47,220 bases of DNA, from the NCBI GenBank assembly GCA_025929185.1, contig JAICMO010000005.1:1-47220 (forward strand). Reading direction: 5' to 3'. The position numbers and the translations under genes are program-made. The notes below the pieces were generated by a model. That model searched no databases and was not told the origin of the DNA. It saw only the letters and a list, made by a program, of their open reading frames with translations. Positions 17,178 to 25,718 of the stretch are shown here, piece after piece. This stretch comes from Pseudolabrys sp. (GTDB lineage Bacteria > Pseudomonadota > Alphaproteobacteria > Rhizobiales > Xanthobacteraceae). Positions within the stretch are counted from its first letter, which is position 1; every line of letters begins with the position of its first letter.

Positions 17178-17888
17178 ATGGCCCGCAAAACCAGACGTCA
17201 ACGCGCGGCGCGATCAGCGCCCGCCAATCCGCCCGCCGCTCCCACCGGCGGCACCGATCGCGAAAAGGCGATCGCCGCATTCATGTCGCTGCTCGCCGAG
17301 CAGCCGTTCGAGCGCATCGGCCTTGCCGAGATTGCCGGCCGCGCCGGCCTGTCGCTCGCGCAATTGCGCGGCGAATTCGGCTCGACACTCGCCATTCTCG
17401 CCGCGCACATCAAGGAAATCGATCGCGCCGTGCTTGCCGGCACGGACGAGGACATGGCGGAGGAGCCGCCGCGCGAGCGCTTGCTCGACGTTCTCATGCG
17501 CCGGATCGAGGCACTCGCGCCTTATAAAGACGCCATCGCCTCGTTGATGCGCTCGGCGCGGCGCAATCCCGGCCTCGCGCTGGCGCTCAATACGATGGCC
17601 GTGCGCTCGCAACAGTGGATGTTGACCGCCGCCGATATCGGTTCGTCCGGTCCCATGGGTGCGCTGCGCGCGCAGGGCGCCGCGCTGATGTATGCGCGCG
17701 TACTCGACGTGTGGCTCGACGACGACGAGCCGGGCTTGAGCCGCACGATGGCGGCGCTCGATCGCGGACTTGCCAGCGGCGAGCGCTGGGCCGGATTCCT
17801 GAACGATCTGTGCGCCATTCCGCGATGCATCGTGCGCGGCCCGCGTCGGCGCCGGCGCCGCCGGGACGAAGAGGCCGAGGCCGCGTAA
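17178..17888 (+). CDS. TetR-like transcriptional regulator
   Basis: 236 residues. A basic, Pro/Ala-rich N-terminal tail precedes a TetR-type helix-turn-helix (AIAAFMSLLAEQPFERIGL, then AEIAGRAGLSLAQLRGEFG, about residues 30-75). The rest is a helical ligand domain (about 90-210), then an Arg-rich end (GPRRRRRRRDEEAEAA). Ligand and targets unknown. The weaker second helix makes the family assignment less secure than for classic TetR. Convergent with the histidine kinase; the stops are 3 nt apart. Confidence 0.75.
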   Translation: MARKTRRQRAARSAPANPPAAPTGGTDREKAIAAFMSLLAEQPFERIGLAEIAGRAGLSLAQLRGEFGSTLAILAAHIKEIDRAVLAGTDEDMAEEPPRERLLDVLMRRIEALAPYKDAIASLMRSARRNPGLALALNTMAVRSQQWMLTAADIGSSGPMGALRAQGAALMYARVLDVWLDDDEPGLSRTMAALDRGLASGERWAGFLNDLCAIPRCIVRGPRRRRRRRDEEAEAA

Positions 17889-17891
17889 GCT

Positions 17892-19289
17892 TTATACCGG
17901 CACCCTGACCGTCGCGCGCAGGCCGCCGAGCGGACAGTCGCCGAGCGTAATGTCGCCGCCGTGCGAACGCGCAATGTCGCGCGCGATCGCAAGACCCAAG
18001 CCGGTGCCGCCCTCGTCCTGATTGCGCGCATCGTCCAGCCGCAGAAACGGCTTGAACACTTCCTCGCGCATGTGCGGAGGGATACCCGGTCCATCGTCGT
18101 CGATGGTGACCGTGAGCCAGCGGTGATCGCGGTGGCCGGTAATCGCGATCGAGCGCGCAAACCGCGCGGCATTCGACACCAGGTTGGCGAGGCAGCGCTT
18201 GAGGGCCGCCGGCCGCACGGTGACGACCGGCGGACCGTGAAACACGACGCTCGCTTTATGTCCGTGACGCTCCGCGTCGTCTTTCAACTCATTGAGAAAC
18301 GCTTCCATATCCGTCGGCGCCGACTGCTCGCCGAAATCGCCGCGCGCGAAGGCAAGATACGCCTCCAGCATGCGCGCCATTTCGTCGACGTCTTTTTTCA
18401 TCGCCTCGGCTTCCTGGCTGTCGCCGATCAGCGCCAGTTCGAGCTTGAAGCGCGTGAGCACCGTGCGCAGGTCGTGCGAAACGCCGGCGAGCATGGCCGT
18501 GCGCTGCTCGATGGTGCGCTCGACGCGCGCCTTCATTTCGATGAAGGCCTGCGCGGCGCGGCGCACCTCGCGCGCCCCGCGCGGGCGGAAGTTCGCCACG
18601 TCGCGGCCTTTGCCGAAACTTTCGGCGGCATCCGCAAGCCGCAGGATCGGCTTGATCTGGTTGCGCAGGAAGATGATGGCGACAGTGAGCAGCACAACGG
18701 ATGTACCCACCATCCACAGCAGGAAAATTTCGGAATTGGAAGCGTAGGCCGCGCTGCGCCGTGCGAACACGCGCATCACGGCATTGTCGAGCTGAACGCG
18801 GATTTCGATCAGCGCGGATTTGCCGACGGTATCGAGCCAGAACGGGCGGCCGATCTTCTTGCGGATTTCGTCCGACAACGATTGGTCGAGCAGGGAGAAG
18901 AACGGCTTCGGGCCGGGCGGCGGCATTTCCGAGATGGGCAGGAAATCGACTGCGAGCCCGAGACGCTCGCGCGCGATGCGCTTGATCTGCGCACGATCGG
19001 CATCCTGCGGATAGCCGTTGTAAACGTCGATCAGCGCGGCGATGTCCTGCACCACGGCCGCCGACAGGCGCTGGGTGACCAGATTCCAGTGGCGCTCCAT
19101 GAACACGAACGCCACCACCGACTGCAAGATGACCATCGGCAGGATGATGATGAGCAGGGCGCGCGCATAAAGGCCTTTCGGCATGACGCCGGCGACCCGA
19201 CGGCTGAAGCGCCGCCACGCATCGCCGAACCGTCCCGCCGCCGTCCGGATCGAGCGAATCGTAGCGACGCCGATATCGAGGCTCGTCAT
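17892..19289 (-). CDS. Sensor histidine kinase, EnvZ-like
   Basis: 465 residues: TM1 about 42-64, a periplasmic domain of about 120 residues, TM2 about 188-210, HAMP about 210-262, then the H-box SHDLRTVLTR with His272, N-box around Asn373, DDDGPGIP and GTGLGLAIARDIARSHGG. All catalytic boxes are intact. The Pro of the usual SHDLRTPLTR is Val here. ATG 19289 overlaps the response-regulator stop by 4 nt (ATGA). Likely an inner-membrane sensor for the adjacent regulator; its signal is unknown. Confidence 0.93.
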   Translation of the reverse strand: MTSLDIGVATIRSIRTAAGRFGDAWRRFSRRVAGVMPKGLYARALLIIILPMVILQSVVAFVFMERHWNLVTQRLSAAVVQDIAALIDVYNGYPQDADRAQIKRIARERLGLAVDFLPISEMPPPGPKPFFSLLDQSLSDEIRKKIGRPFWLDTVGKSALIEIRVQLDNAVMRVFARRSAAYASNSEIFLLWMVGTSVVLLTVAIIFLRNQIKPILRLADAAESFGKGRDVANFRPRGAREVRRAAQAFIEMKARVERTIEQRTAMLAGVSHDLRTVLTRFKLELALIGDSQEAEAMKKDVDEMARMLEAYLAFARGDFGEQSAPTDMEAFLNELKDDAERHGHKASVVFHGPPVVTVRPAALKRCLANLVSNAARFARSIAITGHRDHRWLTVTIDDDGPGIPPHMREEVFKPFLRLDDARNQDEGGTGLGLAIARDIARSHGGDITLGDCPLGGLRATVRVPV

Positions 19290-19987
19290 GAGACGACCAG
19301 GCGATAGCCGATGCCGCGCACCGTTTGCACGATGAGCGGGTTCGTGGGGTTGAGCTCGATCTTGCGGCGCAGCCTGTTCACCTGCACGTCAACGGCGCGC
19401 TCGCTGACCGGGCCGCCATCGCCGGCAAGTGCAAGCCGGGACACGGTTTCACCTGGCGTCGCGGCCAGCACGCGCAGCATTTCACGCTCGCGGTCGGTCA
19501 AGCGGATGACTTCCTCGCCGCGCCGCAATTCGCCCCGCGCGAGATGAAAGATAAATTGACCGAAACGCACCGATTCCGGCGTCGGCACCGCCGCGGGCTG
19601 CGCTCGCTTGAGGATGTTGGTAATCCGCAGCGACAGTTCGCGCGGCTCGAACGGCTTGGCCACATAATCGTCGGCGCCCATTTCGAGGCCGCGGATGCGG
19701 CTCTCCGCCCCGTCGCGCGCCGTCAGCATCAGGATCGGCACACTGGAGAAGTCACGGATTCCCTTGGCGAGGTCGAATCCGGTTTCTCCCGGCATCATCA
19801 CGTCCAGAATCAGAAGGTCGAAACTCAGGCCGATGAGCTTGGCGCGCGCCTCGACCGCCGTCTCGGCTGTCGTCACGCGATACCCTTCGCCGCGCAGAAA
19901 TCGCGAAAGCAGATCGCGAATGCGCCGGTCGTCGTCCACGATCAGAAGATGCGGCGCGTCGTCTGCTAGAAGAGCGGGAACAGACAT
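19286..19987 (-). CDS. OmpR-family response regulator (PetR-like)
   Basis: 233 residues. Receiver domain with acidic pocket DDD (18-20), phospho-acceptor Asp62 (ILDVMMPG), Thr89 and Lys111 (AKPFEP), then an OmpR winged helix ending in VDVQVNRLRRKIE and VQTVRGIGYRLV. In Rhodobacter capsulatus the MarR-type PetP and OmpR-type PetR genes sit together and affect cytochrome c and bc1 genes. The same pair here suggests that lineage, an inference from order and family, not a proven role. Confidence 0.92.
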   Translation of the reverse strand: MSVPALLADDAPHLLIVDDDRRIRDLLSRFLRGEGYRVTTAETAVEARAKLIGLSFDLLILDVMMPGETGFDLAKGIRDFSSVPILMLTARDGAESRIRGLEMGADDYVAKPFEPRELSLRITNILKRAQPAAVPTPESVRFGQFIFHLARGELRRGEEVIRLTDREREMLRVLAATPGETVSRLALAGDGGPVSERAVDVQVNRLRRKIELNPTNPLIVQTVRGIGYRLVVS

Positions 19988-20007
19988 CGATCGTATCCCG
20001 AATCACC

Positions 20008-20565
20008 TCAGGCGCGTTGCTTGCGCACATGATCGCCGCGCGCGATCAGACGGACGACATCGTCGCGATTTTCCGCATCGATCATCGCAATGAGAAAGCG
20101 CCGCGCCGCCTCGTGCGCACCCGGGCCGAGCTCTGCGAGCGCGCGCGTGATCCGCTGGGTTTGCAGGGACGCAAGCTTCGAGGCGAGCGCCTCGCCTTTC
20201 GCGGTAACATACAGCAAGCGCTGACGGCGATCTTGCGCGCCTTCTTTTTGCAGCACGTATCCTTCATCGATGAGCTGCTTGAGCACGCGGCCGAGCGACT
20301 GCTTGGTGATGTTCAAAATCCCGAGCAGGTCGGCAACCTTGATGCCCGGATTGCGATTGACGAAGTGCAATACCCGGTGGTGAGCGCGGCCGAAGGCGAG
20401 CTTGCTCAGCACAACGTCCGGATCGCCGACGAAGTCGCGGTAAGCGAAGAACAGCAGCTCGATAATGTCCCAACTGGGCTCGCGCGCGTCGCCTGGTCCC
20501 GGCGTCGCCGAACCGGGCCGGTCGGCGAATCCTGCCGCTCTGACCTTCAAATTTATGTCAGCCAT
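20008..20565 (-). CDS. MarR-family regulator (PetP-like)
   Basis: 185 residues. The winged-helix core is clear: VLHFVNRNPGIKVADLLGIL, then NITKQSLGRVLKQLIDEGYV, and the wing QKEGAQDRRQRLLYVT. Helical dimerisation regions lie on both sides. ATG 20565 is used, as longer starts reach back into divergent promoter DNA. It is 20 nt upstream of the response regulator and probably co-transcribed with it. The inverted repeat over its own start codon (20555-20573) suggests self-repression. The related R. capsulatus protein is PetP. Confidence 0.9.
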   Translation of the reverse strand: MADINLKVRAAGFADRPGSATPGPGDAREPSWDIIELLFFAYRDFVGDPDVVLSKLAFGRAHHRVLHFVNRNPGIKVADLLGILNITKQSLGRVLKQLIDEGYVLQKEGAQDRRQRLLYVTAKGEALASKLASLQTQRITRALAELGPGAHEAARRFLIAMIDAENRDDVVRLIARGDHVRKQRA

Positions 20566-20573
20566 ATTGACAT
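20555..20573. promoter_or_regulatory. Candidate operator over the MarR gene start
   Basis: ATGTCA and TGACAT form perfect inverted arms with a 7-nt centre that contains the start codon. Size and symmetry fit a MarR dimer. The right arm is part of TTGACATATT, a 10-mer that also occurs in the vapBC-type promoter at 37041. Confidence 0.4.
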
Positions 20574-20793
20574 ATTCTCGATGTATTGTTACAAAACCGA
20601 GCGCACAAACGAAAGGATCGTACCCAAGCCACCCGACCAAACGCGTTGCCTCTTCTCAGCGGCGTGCTCATGGGTTGGGCGAGTATTACCGGGGTTGCGG
20701 TGCGAAGCAAAGTGTTGGATCGCGCGCGAAAAAAGCGTCATTAAGGCCACAAAACGAAGGCGACGCGATGTCCAGAGTCAGGAGGAAATCCCC

Positions 20794-21687
20794 ATGGCTG
20801 CACAATCTTACGATCGGCTTGAGGGCGTCATCTGGTACGACGGCAAGCTGGTGCCCTGGGAAAGCGCCAATCTGCATGTCTTAAGCCACGGCCTGCATTA
20901 CGCCAGTTGCGTGTTCGAAGGCGAGCGCGCTTACGGCGGCAAAATTTTCGAAAGCACCAAACATTCGGAACGGCTGAAGCGGTCCGCCAATATCCTCGAT
21001 TTTGAAATCCCCTACTCCGTCGCCGAGATCGATGCCGCCAAAAAATTGGTTCTCGAAAAAAACGGCAAAACGGAAGCCTATGTGCGCCCGGTCGCCTGGC
21101 GCGGCTCGGAGATGATGGGCGTCTCGGCGCAAAACAATACTATCCATCTGGCGATCGCGAGCTGGCAGTGGCCGAGCTACTTCGATCCCGAGCAGCGCCT
21201 CAAAGGCATCCGGCTCGATCTCGCCGAATACCGTCGGCCCGATCCGCGCACCGCGCCGTGTCGCGCGAAAGCGGCGGGCCTTTATATGATCTGCACCATC
21301 TCCAAGCACAAAGCCGAGCGCAAAGGCTATGCCGACGCCATGATGCTGGACTGGGAAGGCCGCGTCGCCGAATGCACGGGCGCGAATATCTTTTTCATCA
21401 AGGACGGCAAGATCCACACGCCGATCGCCGATTGCTTCCTCGACGGGATCACGCGGCAGACCGCGATCCGGCTCGCCCGCAAGCGCGGCATCGAGGTGAT
21501 CGAGCGGCGCATCATGCCGAATGAGCTCAAGGATTTTTCCGAGTGCTTCATCACCGGCTCGGCCGCCGAGGTGACGGCGGTCTCCGAGATCGCCGACTGG
21601 AATTTCAACCCGGGCGGCATCACCAAGACACTGATGGATGATTACACCGTGCTGGTAAACGCCAAGACCGAAGCGGCGGTCGCTTAG
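20794..21687 (+). CDS. ilvE: Branched-chain amino acid aminotransferase
   Basis: 297 residues, class IV PLP-dependent. It interconverts Val, Leu and Ile with their 2-keto acids using glutamate/2-oxoglutarate. Seen: VLSHGLHYASCVFEGERAYGG, YVRPVAWRG, the PLP-Lys region RAKAAGLYM, and the class IV signature around MMLDWEGRVAECTGANIFF. ATG 20794 follows AGGAGG by 8 nt. Divergent from the MarR gene with a 228-nt shared upstream region; control by MarR is possible. Confidence 0.94.
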   Translation: MAAQSYDRLEGVIWYDGKLVPWESANLHVLSHGLHYASCVFEGERAYGGKIFESTKHSERLKRSANILDFEIPYSVAEIDAAKKLVLEKNGKTEAYVRPVAWRGSEMMGVSAQNNTIHLAIASWQWPSYFDPEQRLKGIRLDLAEYRRPDPRTAPCRAKAAGLYMICTISKHKAERKGYADAMMLDWEGRVAECTGANIFFIKDGKIHTPIADCFLDGITRQTAIRLARKRGIEVIERRIMPNELKDFSECFITGSAAEVTAVSEIADWNFNPGGITKTLMDDYTVLVNAKTEAAVA

Positions 21688-21722
21688 AGTGCGATCAACT
21701 GAGATTGAAACGGCTCTTTTCT

Positions 21723-21794
21723 CCGCTCATTCCCGCGCAAGCGGGAATCCAGCGCATATGAAGTCTGGACCCCCGCTTTCGCGGGGGTGAGCGG
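21723..21794. repeat. Small palindromic repeat after ilvE
   Basis: CCGCTCATTCCCGCG at the left pairs with CGCGGGGGTGAGCGG at the right. Inside, TTCCCGC-GCAA-GCGGGAA and CCCCGCTTTCGCGGGG are two hairpins. A REP-type element of a different sequence from the GTCATTCCGGG family; it may also act as an ilvE terminator. Confidence 0.7.
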
Positions 21795-21859
21795 ATGACT
21801 GATCGATTCAACTCAAATGAATCAGACTCTAAAGTGCGATGCTTTGGATCGCAGCGGCT

Positions 21860-22825
21860 TTACGGCCGCTCGCGCACCACGACAAGCCGATCGGTGCCGG
21901 ATTCCGCGCCCCAAACCTCGCCGGGGCGTCCGTTCAACTGACGCACGGCGGCGCCGCGGCGATTGCTCGGGAAGCTTTGGAATTTTTCGGTTGTCGGATC
22001 GAAACGCAAAATGGCGTTTGCGGTAAAATCCGAGACCCACACGATATCCTTGTCATCGACATAGACCGCATAGCAACCGGTCTTGCTGTTCGGCAAGCTC
22101 CACACTTTCCAGCTCTTCGCCATCGGGTCGTAGCGGGCGACTTCGCCGCTGTTCCAGAAGCTCACCCAGAGCAAGCCTTTGGAGTCAGACCAGATGCGGC
22201 GCGGCCCGACGCCCGGTTTCGGCGGCGGCACCATCAGGGCGTCGCCGCTGACGGTATCGATCTTGGCAATGTGGTCGCCGGCAAGCGAGGCGTACCAAAC
22301 CTCGCCTTTCGGCGTCGTTGTAATGCCGTAGGGTCCCGCCCCCTTCGGCGCTTTCCATACTTCGACCTTTCCTGTTGCCGGATCAACACGGCCATAGACA
22401 CCGCCTTGGCCCGTGAACCAGAGAATGCCCTTGCGATCGAACGTTGCAGTATTGAGGTTCGCGTTTGGAAAATCCTGCGGCAGCGGGAAAACTTTCACCT
22501 TCTTTGCGGCCGGATCGTATCGAACGATCGCATTCCGTCCGCCATCGGTCACCCAAGCCGCGCGATCCGGACCGACGATGACGCCATGCGGCGCCGAATC
22601 CGGCCCCAGTGGAATTTGCTCCGCTTTGCCGGTCTTCGGATCGAGCCGACCGAGCGCGCCCTGCAATTGCGCGGTGTACCAGACAGTGCCGTCGGGGGCC
22701 GGTGCAACGTCGTGCGGGCCGGCGCCTTCATTGACGTTGAAATAAAAAACTTTTGCCGCTTGCGCCGCGGCGTTCACACACAGCAGCGCGGCGATCAACG
22801 CGAGAACAATAGCTGACCTGTGCAC
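21860..22825 (-). CDS. Virginiamycin B lyase-like beta-propeller, exported
   Basis: 321 residues from a GTG start at 22825 with a strong GAGGAGAG site; the upstream TTG has none. Signal peptide to about residue 25 (VNAAAQA), then repeated propeller blades with the recurring pattern W-x-T/S-G or D-x-x-V-W (APDGTVWYTAQ, DRKGILWFTGQ, DSKGLLWVSFW, DDKDIVWVSDF). Vgb opens the ring of streptogramin B by elimination; chromosomal relatives without antibiotics nearby usually have unknown substrates. Periplasmic. Stand-alone. Confidence 0.83.
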   Translation of the reverse strand: MHRSAIVLALIAALLCVNAAAQAAKVFYFNVNEGAGPHDVAPAPDGTVWYTAQLQGALGRLDPKTGKAEQIPLGPDSAPHGVIVGPDRAAWVTDGGRNAIVRYDPAAKKVKVFPLPQDFPNANLNTATFDRKGILWFTGQGGVYGRVDPATGKVEVWKAPKGAGPYGITTTPKGEVWYASLAGDHIAKIDTVSGDALMVPPPKPGVGPRRIWSDSKGLLWVSFWNSGEVARYDPMAKSWKVWSLPNSKTGCYAVYVDDKDIVWVSDFTANAILRFDPTTEKFQSFPSNRRGAAVRQLNGRPGEVWGAESGTDRLVVVRERP

Positions 22826-22911
22826 TTGCTCTCTCCTCGCGGCTATCCTGCCGCAGGTTCGGGCCAACGCAAGTCAATCCTGCACAGCGGATGCGGCGGC
22901 GTCATTCGCGG

Positions 22912-23229
22912 TTAAAAGCGGAACCCGAAGCCAAGACCATAACGCGTTTCCGGCTCACCCGTCCCATTGCCAGGTAAGCCCGCCTTGCCGGGCTGCCGGT
23001 AGCTGGGATCGGTTTCGGTCGTCTCACCGTAAAGAAAGATGTCCTTCTTCTTGCCGACGTCGACTTGATACTGCCGCGTCTCGGTGCTCGGCGTTTTGAC
23101 CGCATTTGTGCGATATTCGACGCCGCCTAACTTTTTCGTGGTGTTCGAATCGGCAGGCTTGTTGTCCTGCGCCATGCTGACGGAAGTCGCCGCAAGAAAA
23201 ATGGTCATTGCAAGAAGCAAACCCCGCAT
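22912..23229 (-). CDS. Small exported hypothetical protein
   Basis: 105 residues. Signal peptide (MRGLLLAMTIFLAATSVSMA), cleaved before QDNK. The mature chain is polar, with a Tyr-rich, strand-like region (VEYRTNAVKTPSTETRQYQV, IFLYGETTETD) and the ending ETRYGLGFGFRF: a terminal Phe with alternating residues, as in an outer-membrane strand. Too short for a full barrel. Start secured by CGAGGAGG. Family not recognised. Confidence 0.65.
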   Translation of the reverse strand: MRGLLLAMTIFLAATSVSMAQDNKPADSNTTKKLGGVEYRTNAVKTPSTETRQYQVDVGKKKDIFLYGETTETDPSYRQPGKAGLPGNGTGEPETRYGLGFGFRF

Positions 23230-23284
23230 AGCGTCCTCCTCGAATCGGTCGTCGACGGTCCCTGTAGTTAATATACGAGTAACC

Positions 23285-23773
23285 TCAACGAACCGTTTCG
23301 CTCTTGCCTCGCGCCGGCGCGGTCCACCGTTCGCTCGCGCGGTCGTCGCTTTCTTTTGCAGCGACCCAAATCGCGCCGCCCGTGGCTTCGACCTGCTTCC
23401 AGAACGGCGCGCGCGTCTTAAGGTAGTCCATCAGAAATTCGGCCGCCGCGAAAGCCGCCTCGCGATGCGAGGAGGCGGTAATGACCAGCACGATATTCTC
23501 TCCAGGCGCAATGCGGCCATAACGATGAATGACCGTGACACCGAGCAAGGGCCAGCGCTTCTCCGCCTCGGCGACGTGCCGGGCGATTTCCGTTTCGGCC
23601 ATTCCCGGGTAATGCTCGAGAGTGAGCGCGCTTATTGAAGTTCCCGCCTCATCCCCGCGGCAGATTCCCGCGAAAGTGACAACCGCGCCGATGTCGGTGC
23701 GCCCACGCGTGAGTTTCGCCGCTTCGATGGCGGCGTCGAACGGCTCGCGCTGGAGGCGGATCGTGGCGCTCAT
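23285..23773 (-). CDS. moaE: Molybdopterin synthase catalytic subunit
   Basis: 162 residues. With MoaD it adds two sulfurs to cyclic pyranopterin monophosphate to make molybdopterin. Seen: GAVVTFAGICRG, LEHYPGMAETEI, VIHRYGRIAPGE, SSHREAAFAAAEFLMDYLKTR with the catalytic Lys, and APFWKQVEATGGAIWV. ATG 23773 lies 38 nt after the moaD stop. Other moa genes are not in the window, so the cofactor pathway is scattered. Confidence 0.95.
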   Translation of the reverse strand: MSATIRLQREPFDAAIEAAKLTRGRTDIGAVVTFAGICRGDEAGTSISALTLEHYPGMAETEIARHVAEAEKRWPLLGVTVIHRYGRIAPGENIVLVITASSHREAAFAAAEFLMDYLKTRAPFWKQVEATGGAIWVAAKESDDRASERWTAPARGKSETVR

Positions 23774-23811
23774 GTCGCTAATTGTACTCGCGCCGGACGC
23801 AAAGCGGGAGC

Positions 23812-24063
23812 CTAGCCCCCGGTCATCGGCGGAAAGAAGGCGATCTCGCCCGCGTTCGCGATGTGCGCCTGCGGCTGCACGTGGTGGCGATCGATCGCCG
23901 CGCGGATGACCTTCGGATTTTCGAACGCATAGGCATATTCCTCGCCGCGCGCCGACAGCCAGCCGATCAAATCGGCGACCGTCTTCACCTCGGCGGGAAC
24001 GTCGACGTTTTCCTCGGGAATTCCCACGCGCTCGCGCACCCACGCAAAATAACGCAACTTCAT
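23812..24063 (-). CDS. moaD: Molybdopterin synthase sulfur carrier subunit
   Basis: 83 residues with the ubiquitin-like fold: MKLRYFAWVRERVG at the start, LIGWLSARG, HVQPQAHIANAGEIAFFPP and the essential C-terminal Gly-Gly, which is thiocarboxylated. ATG 24063 is preferred because GAGGA lies about 10 nt upstream; ATG 24072 is too near it. The start lies 5 nt after the pgsA stop, so coupling is likely. Confidence 0.94.
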   Translation of the reverse strand: MKLRYFAWVRERVGIPEENVDVPAEVKTVADLIGWLSARGEEYAYAFENPKVIRAAIDRHHVQPQAHIANAGEIAFFPPMTGG

Positions 24064-24068
24064 CACGC

Positions 24069-24677
24069 TCATTCCTCGATCAGATACCGCAATCCGGCGC
24101 GCAGATAGTCCCATCCGGTGTAAAGCGTCAGCAGGGCCGACAGCCACAACAGCGTCAAGCCGATAAGCGTAACGTAAGGGACGACGAGGTCGCCGGCGCG
24201 CCCTGCCAGCAGGAAGCCCACCGCGATCATCTGCCCGGTCGTCTTCCATTTCGCAAGCCGCGTCACCGGAACGCTGACGCGCAACTCGGCGAGAAATTCG
24301 CGCAAGCCGGATACGAGAATTTCACGGCAAAGAATGATGATGGCCGCCCACAGCGACCAGCCGCGGATGGTGCCGTCGGCGGCCAGCATCAGCAGGCAGG
24401 CCGACACGAGCAGCTTGTCGGCGATCGGATCGAGCATGCGGCCTAGCGCCGACTGCTGTTGCCAGGCGCGGGCCAAATATCCGTCGAGGATGTCGGTGAG
24501 AGCGGCGGTAATGAAGATCGCGAGCGCGACCCAGCGCAGCCACAAGCCGCCGCCAAGAAGCGCCTGCCAATAGAGGCAGGCAACCACGGCCGGCACGGCA
24601 ACGATGCGGCCATAGGTCAGCAGGTTCGGCAGCGCCAGCGGCCGCGAGCGGTAGGGTTGGCTGCTCACCGAATTCAT
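24069..24677 (-). CDS. pgsA: CDP-diacylglycerol-glycerol-3-phosphate 3-phosphatidyltransferase
   Basis: 202 residues, several membrane helices. PgsA makes phosphatidylglycerol phosphate. The CDP-alcohol phosphotransferase motif is intact: DGYLAR, eight residues, G-x3-D-x3-D (ALGRMLDPIADK). The start is LPNLLTYGRI after a short tail. ATG 24677 is listed; a TTG at 24689 has a better placed GGGAGGGG site and could be the true start, adding four residues. Product feeds Lgt, encoded elsewhere in the window. Confidence 0.93.
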   Translation of the reverse strand: MNSVSSQPYRSRPLALPNLLTYGRIVAVPAVVACLYWQALLGGGLWLRWVALAIFITAALTDILDGYLARAWQQQSALGRMLDPIADKLLVSACLLMLAADGTIRGWSLWAAIIILCREILVSGLREFLAELRVSVPVTRLAKWKTTGQMIAVGFLLAGRAGDLVVPYVTLIGLTLLWLSALLTLYTGWDYLRAGLRYLIEE

Positions 24678-24740
24678 GGGCAAAAGCAATACCCCTCCCG
24701 GAGAGTCGTCAACCGGGCGTTCCGTCGCGATCCCCGTTCA

Positions 24741-25631
24741 TTATTGAATCGGCGGGCGCGGCAGACGGCTCTTTCCGGGCTCCATGACGAAAGTTTGATC
24801 GAGCGAGTACCACTCGCCTTTCACGTCAGCGGCCGGCGCCGGGCCGTCGTGCCGGACGTAGTTGCCGACCAGCGCACGGGTAACGCCGAACTGCACGTCC
24901 GTTTCCAGGCGCTGGTCGTCGTTCACGTAGATCTGCGAGATCAGGGTCTTGAAGCCCGGCTTGAAGATCAGGAAGTGCAGGTGCGCGGGCCGGTAGTTAT
25001 GCCGCTTGGTGGCGCGCACCAGATCGCCAACCGGTCCGTCGATCGGTATCGGGTAACCGGCGGGTTTGACGCTGCGGAAGGCGAAGTGACCATGACCGTC
25101 GGTCATGAATTTGCCGCGCAGGTTCATCTCGGCCTGCTTCGGATCCTGCTGCTCGTAAAAGCCTTCCGGCGAGGAATGCCAGATATCCACTTCGGCGCCT
25201 TGGATCGGCTTGCCGTTTTGGTCTTTGACCCAGCAATTGACGAACAGCGCCGGCCCCGGCGTCGGCGAGCGGACAATCGAGCCGCCGCTTTCCGTGCGCG
25301 GCGAGTTCATGCGCCAAAACGGCCCGAGCAGGTTCGCCGTCGTCTCGGTCTGGCCGTTATTGCCGTTGTTCAATAGGCAAATAAGCGTCGAGAAGCCGAG
25401 CGAGCCCGACATCAGCACGACCTCGTTGTGATTGTCGGTGGTCTTCTGCCCGAGCGCGGTGATGTAGGCGACGGCCTTCTCGAATTCTTCCTCGGTCAGG
25501 TGCACGTCGCGCGCGAACGCGTGCAGGTGCTTCACCAGCGCCGCGAGGATTTCGCGCAGCCGCGGGTCTTCGACGTTCTTGAACGCGGCGAGCACCGCAT
25601 CGGTCACGTTTTCCTGCCGCTCGATGATCAT
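24741..25631 (-). CDS. Intradiol ring-cleavage dioxygenase (hydroxyquinol/catechol 1,2-type)
   Basis: 296 residues. An N-terminal dioxygenase helical domain (about 1-100) precedes the beta-sandwich core. The Fe(III) ligands fit Tyr159 (PEGFYEQQD), Tyr193 (PAGYPIP), His217 and His219 (YRPAHLHF), with Arg214 next to them. The length and N-domain fit the hydroxyquinol 1,2-dioxygenase branch more than catechol 1,2-dioxygenase, but substrate cannot be fixed from sequence. ATG 25631 has GGAGA upstream. No other ring-degradation gene is near. It sits between uvrC and pgsA, which are usually neighbours. Confidence 0.88.
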   Translation of the reverse strand: MIIERQENVTDAVLAAFKNVEDPRLREILAALVKHLHAFARDVHLTEEEFEKAVAYITALGQKTTDNHNEVVLMSGSLGFSTLICLLNNGNNGQTETTANLLGPFWRMNSPRTESGGSIVRSPTPGPALFVNCWVKDQNGKPIQGAEVDIWHSSPEGFYEQQDPKQAEMNLRGKFMTDGHGHFAFRSVKPAGYPIPIDGPVGDLVRATKRHNYRPAHLHFLIFKPGFKTLISQIYVNDDQRLETDVQFGVTRALVGNYVRHDGPAPAADVKGEWYSLDQTFVMEPGKSRLPRPPIQ

Positions 25632-25718
25632 ACTTTGTCTCCGGTCCCTCCACTGTCATGCGCGGGTCAAGTTTACGACCGGGCCGGCCTCCGGCCGGAT
25701 CCGGTTGCCCGGCAACGA

